From NCBI GenBank assembly GCA_040508515.1, contig JBEVMS010000165.1, positions 1-16,960 of the forward strand: a stretch of 16,960 nt of DNA. Direction: 5' to 3'. The position numbers were made by a program, and so were the translations under genes. The first letter of the stretch is position 1. Each line of letters starts with the position of its first letter. Below are positions 14,095-16,960 of the stretch, piece by piece. The notes below the pieces were generated by a model. That model did no database searches. It was given only the letters and a program-made list of their open reading frames with translations, and was not told the origin of the DNA. This DNA is from JBEVMS01 sp040508515 (GTDB taxonomy: Bacteria > Pseudomonadota > Gammaproteobacteria > Xanthomonadales > Rhodanobacteraceae).

Positions 14095-15360
14095 ATGCAC
14101 GAACCGCCCACTTTTCGCTGGAAGCTGCCGCTGGCGTTGCTCGCCCTGCTGGCCGCTGGCGCTTGGCTAGGCGCCTGGCTGGCGGATCGACCGATCGCCG
14201 GGCTCGCTCTGGTTGCCGTAGCGCAAATCGTCTTTTTACTGTCGCGAGTCGGTCATCAACAGCGGCTCATGATGACGTCAACCCGCTCAAAACCTCTTCA
14301 ACATGACCGCTTCATGACACGAACCCGCCGCATCGCCTCCAGCCTCCGCGACTTGCGCAGCGCCGCCAGCAGCATGCCCGATGCTGTCGTTTTGCTCGAC
14401 AACGAACAGCACGTGCGCTGGTTCAATCATGCGGCCGAGAACCTGCTTGGTCTGCGCCGCCCGCAGGACCGCGGCATCGAGTTGCACGAAAGATTGCGCA
14501 ATTCCGAGTTGGCCAACTGGCTGCAACAAGGTTCACTCGAACCGCTCAACGATGTCACCGCGCCAGGCCAGCCCAGTCGGCATATCAATGTCACACTGCT
14601 GCCGTTCGGGCGCCGCCAACGCTTACTGCTGGCGCGCGATATCAGCCACCTCACTCGGCTGGAACAGATTCGCCGCGACTTCGTCGCTAATGTCTCGCAC
14701 GAGTTGCGCACGCCGCTGACAGTGATCCACGGTTACCTCGAACTGATCGATCCGGAAGATATTCCCGAATTGGCTTCGGTGATCTACGAAATGCGCACCC
14801 AGTCCAAGCGGATGGGTCAGATTGTCGAGGATCTGCTGACCTTGTCGCGACTGGAAACTCAGGATCATCTGGTCGAGGAGCGCGTGCCGATGGCGCCGCT
14901 GATGGCGACCATTCGCAAGGAAGCCGAGGCACTCAGCCAGGGCCGCCATCAGATCGTGCTGGAATCCACCGCCGACTGGGACTTGCTCGGTTCGCCCAAA
15001 GATCTGCACAGCGCATTGTCCAATCTGGTCAGTAATGCGGTGCGCTACACGCCCACCGGCGGCAGCATCACCATCCGTTGGCAGCGCAACCGCGAGGGCG
15101 CGGTCTACTCGGTCACCGACACCGGTTTCGGTATTCCCGAGGCACATCTGGCGCGACTGACCGAGCGCTTTTACCGGGTGTCCTCCAGCCGCTCGCGCGA
15201 TAGCGGTGGCACCGGGCTGGGCCTTTCGATCGTCAAGCACGTGCTCAATCTGCACCAGGCACGCCTGGACATTCAGAGCACGCCAGGCCAGGGCTCCACC
15301 TTTGCCTGCAGCTTCGATCAAGACCGCTTGCTGGCGCCCGGCGGTGGCGAAGAGCACTGA
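14095..15360 (+). CDS. phoR: Phosphate regulon sensor histidine kinase PhoR
   Basis: A 421-residue inner-membrane kinase/phosphatase that controls PhoB. Two closely spaced hydrophobic segments (about 11-30 and 35-50) with almost no periplasmic loop fit PhoR, which senses through the Pst/PhoU complex rather than a periplasmic ligand. A cytoplasmic PAS-like region follows at about 90-185 (MPDAVVLLDNEQHVRWFNHAAENLLGL, split here by position). The HisKA domain has H202 in NVSHELRTPLTVIHG. The HATPase domain shows the N box (N310, N314 in SNLVSNAVRYTP), G1 DTGFGIP (342-348) and G2 GGTGLGL (371-377). The frame could begin at a TTG two codons earlier, but the ATG at 14095 is preferred; no good Shine-Dalgarno is visible. 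It lies 79 bp after phoB and 75 bp before ppk1. Confidence 0.94.
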   Translation: MHEPPTFRWKLPLALLALLAAGAWLGAWLADRPIAGLALVAVAQIVFLLSRVGHQQRLMMTSTRSKPLQHDRFMTRTRRIASSLRDLRSAASSMPDAVVLLDNEQHVRWFNHAAENLLGLRRPQDRGIELHERLRNSELANWLQQGSLEPLNDVTAPGQPSRHINVTLLPFGRRQRLLLARDISHLTRLEQIRRDFVANVSHELRTPLTVIHGYLELIDPEDIPELASVIYEMRTQSKRMGQIVEDLLTLSRLETQDHLVEERVPMAPLMATIRKEAEALSQGRHQIVLESTADWDLLGSPKDLHSALSNLVSNAVRYTPTGGSITIRWQRNREGAVYSVTDTGFGIPEAHLARLTERFYRVSSSRSRDSGGTGLGLSIVKHVLNLHQARLDIQSTPGQGSTFACSFDQDRLLAPGGGEEH

Positions 15361-15435
15361 ACGGCCATTTACCGAGCCGCTGCGCTACGCCGCAGCGCGA
15401 CATGTACCGCCCGGCCGAATAAGCCAAAATGTCCC

Positions 15436-16960
15436 ATGCGCCGTAAACCTTTAACCGCCACGCCGGTGGCCGATCCAGCGGCTCCCGAGCTTTATCTCAA
15501 TCGCGAGCTGGCCGCGCTGGAATTCAATTTCCGCGTGCAGGCGATGGCTTGCGATCCGAACGTACCGGTGCTCGAACGCTTGCGCTACCTGAGCATCGTG
15601 GCCAACAACCTCGATGAGTTTTTCGAGGTTCGGGTCGCGGTACTCAAGCATCACCACAGCATCGACTCGGCTGCGCCAGGTCCCGATGGCATGTCATCGG
15701 GCGAGATTCTGGGACGTATCCGCCAGCGCACGCTGCAGTTGGTCGCCGAGCAGTTCCGCATCTGGCAGGACGAGCTGTGCCCGGCGATGGCTCACGAAGG
15801 CGTGCACTTTCTAACGCGCACGCAGTGGAACGAGCGACAACGACGCTGGTTACGCGGCTACTTCGAGCAAGAAGTATTGCCGGTGCTGTCGCCATTGGGG
15901 CTGGACCCGGCCCATCCGTTTCCGCGCATCCTCAACAAGACCTTGAACCTGGCGGTGGTGTTGAAGGGGCGCGATGCGTTCGGCCGCGAGGGGCATATGG
16001 CGCTGGTGCGCGCGCCGCGCTCGCTGCCACGGATCATCCGCCTGCCGGACGAAGTCTGCGGCGACGGCGATCACTACGTCTTTCTGGCCGAGATGCTGCA
16101 AGCCTTCGCCGAAGCGATGTTTCCAGGTCTGAAAGTCAGCGGCGCCTACCAGTTCCGGGTCACCCGCAACAGCGAGTTGGTGGTCGAGGAGGAGGTGGAA
16201 AACCTCGCTCACGCGCTCAGCGAGGAATTGCTTGGCCGCGGCTATGCTCGCCCGGTGCGCCTGGAAATCGGCAGCGATTGCCCGCGCGCGATCACCGCAT
16301 TGCTGATGAGCAATTTCCAGTTGGAGGAAGCCGACGTCTATCGCAGCGACGGCCCCGTCAATCTGATTCGCGCCGGCTTGATCTATGACTGGCTGGACCG
16401 CCCCGATTTGAAATTTCCGCGCTTCGCCTCGCGTCAGCCGCAGGCCTTCGTCGGTGCCAAGAGCAAGTTCGAGGTACTGGCGCAGCGTGACGTGCTGATG
16501 CATCACCCCTACGAATCGTTCGCTACGGTGATCGAGTTGCTGCGCGAGGCGACGCAGGATGCCGGCGTGCTGGCAATCAAGCAGACGCTCTATCGTGTCG
16601 GGGCAGACAGCCCGCTGGTGGACCTGTTGGTGGAGGCCGCGCGTAACGGCAAGGACGTCACCGTGGTGATCGAACTGCGCGCGCGCTTCGACGAGGAAGC
16701 CAATATCCGCCTGGCCACGCGGCTGCAGGAAGCCGGCGTGCAGGTGGTCTACGGCGTGGTCGGCTACAAGACGCACGCCAAGATGCTGTTGATCGTGCGG
16801 CGCGAGGCTGGCGCGCTGCGCCGCTACGTGCATATCTCCACGGGCAACTATCACCAGGCCAACAGCCGCGTGTATACCGATATCGGGCTGATGAGCGCCG
16901 ATCCGGATATCGGCGAGGATTTGCACAAGGTGTTCCAGCAGTTGTCCGGCCTGGGCCCGA
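15436..16960 (+). CDS. ppk1: Polyphosphate kinase Ppk1, 3' end outside window
   Basis: Ppk1 reversibly transfers the terminal phosphate of ATP onto polyphosphate, building the cell's phosphate and energy store at the membrane. The 508 visible residues begin with ELYLNRELAALEFNFRV (18-34) and the N-domain ATP-contact motif VANNLDEFFEVRV (55-67, N58). The H domain lies at about 120-330. The first phospholipase D-like catalytic domain follows, with IKQTLYRVG (381-389), ELRARFDEEANI (413-424) and the phosphorylated histidine H447 in GYKTHAKMLL, equivalent to E. coli H435, then HISTGNYH and YTDIGLMSADP. The E. coli enzyme is 688 residues, so the second catalytic domain with the other conserved histidine is off the right edge. 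The frame has no stop before the edge. Position directly after phoB-phoR suggests joint control by phosphate status. Confidence 0.95.
   Translation, partial: MRRKPLTATPVADPAAPELYLNRELAALEFNFRVQAMACDPNVPVLERLRYLSIVANNLDEFFEVRVAVLKHHHSIDSAAPGPDGMSSGEILGRIRQRTLQLVAEQFRIWQDELCPAMAHEGVHFLTRTQWNERQRRWLRGYFEQEVLPVLSPLGLDPAHPFPRILNKTLNLAVVLKGRDAFGREGHMALVRAPRSLPRIIRLPDEVCGDGDHYVFLAEMLQAFAEAMFPGLKVSGAYQFRVTRNSELVVEEEVENLAHALSEELLGRGYARPVRLEIGSDCPRAITALLMSNFQLEEADVYRSDGPVNLIRAGLIYDWLDRPDLKFPRFASRQPQAFVGAKSKFEVLAQRDVLMHHPYESFATVIELLREATQDAGVLAIKQTLYRVGADSPLVDLLVEAARNGKDVTVVIELRARFDEEANIRLATRLQEAGVQVVYGVVGYKTHAKMLLIVRREAGALRRYVHISTGNYHQANSRVYTDIGLMSADPDIGEDLHKVFQQLSGLGP

Noticed and set aside
15379..15396. 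GCTGCG/CGCAGC hairpin between phoR and ppk1 as a terminator
   Set aside because: Only six base pairs, no T-run, and such short GC dyads are expected by chance here.
15850..16926. Minus-strand open frame (358 codons) opposite ppk1
   Set aside because: Shadow of the well-conserved Ppk1 frame.
1..16960. CRISPR arrays, insertion sequences, toxin-antitoxin, phage or defence genes
   Set aside because: Searched by eye on both strands; no repeat-spacer pattern, transposase motif or defence-family domain was seen.

Overview
The window is a GC-rich (roughly low-to-mid 60s percent by eye), densely coded chromosomal segment. Gene content and protein style point to a gammaproteobacterium of the Xanthomonadales/Lysobacterales, perhaps Rhodanobacteraceae. 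The supporting traits are an NAD-type homodimer-length isocitrate dehydrogenase, an enlarged LigA, a phoB-phoR-ppk cluster and a BepA-type M48 protease. The genus cannot be fixed from the sequence alone. I see no insertion sequence, integrase, phage gene, toxin-antitoxin pair, CRISPR array or obvious defence system.

Layout. (1) 1-2981, minus strand: ligA (NAD-dependent DNA ligase) is followed with a 4-base ATGA overlap by epmA (EF-P beta-lysine ligase), which runs off the left edge. (2) 2982-3128: divergent intergenic region with an 8-bp-arm dyad. (3) 3129-5840, plus strand: an MdtD-like DHA2 major facilitator and a CPA2-type cation/proton antiporter, 54 bp apart. (4) 5897-7309, minus: CPD photolyase, convergent with the antiporter gene. 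(5) 7431-7883, plus: a secreted glycine-zipper protein with a recognisable promoter upstream and a symmetric terminator that also serves the convergent tRNA-Arg(CCT) at 7985-8061. (6) 8420-9262, plus: a predicted SAM methyltransferase of the type best known from archaea, flanked by two gene-free stretches of just over 300 bp. (7) 9580-11435, minus: glutaredoxin, then an AhpD-like CxxC protein (4-base overlap), then isocitrate dehydrogenase. (8) 11558 to the right edge, plus: bepA-like periplasmic protease, phoB, phoR and a partial ppk1.

How the genes relate. The right end is a phosphate unit: PhoR senses and signals, PhoB regulates, and Ppk1 stores phosphate as polyphosphate. A PhoB half-site-like element precedes phoB, and a strong hairpin separates phoB from phoR. 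The glutaredoxin and AhpD-like protein are translationally coupled and probably form a thiol redox pair. BepA and the glycine-zipper protein both belong to the cell envelope. The rest is housekeeping: DNA joining, EF-P modification, light-driven DNA repair, the TCA cycle and ion homeostasis.

No clearly new multi-gene system is visible. The items most worth a second look are the archaeal-type methyltransferase with the structured DNA after it, the extra segment in LigA, the coupled glutaredoxin/AhpD-like pair with a CCxxH tail, and regulatory structure around icd and phoB/phoR.
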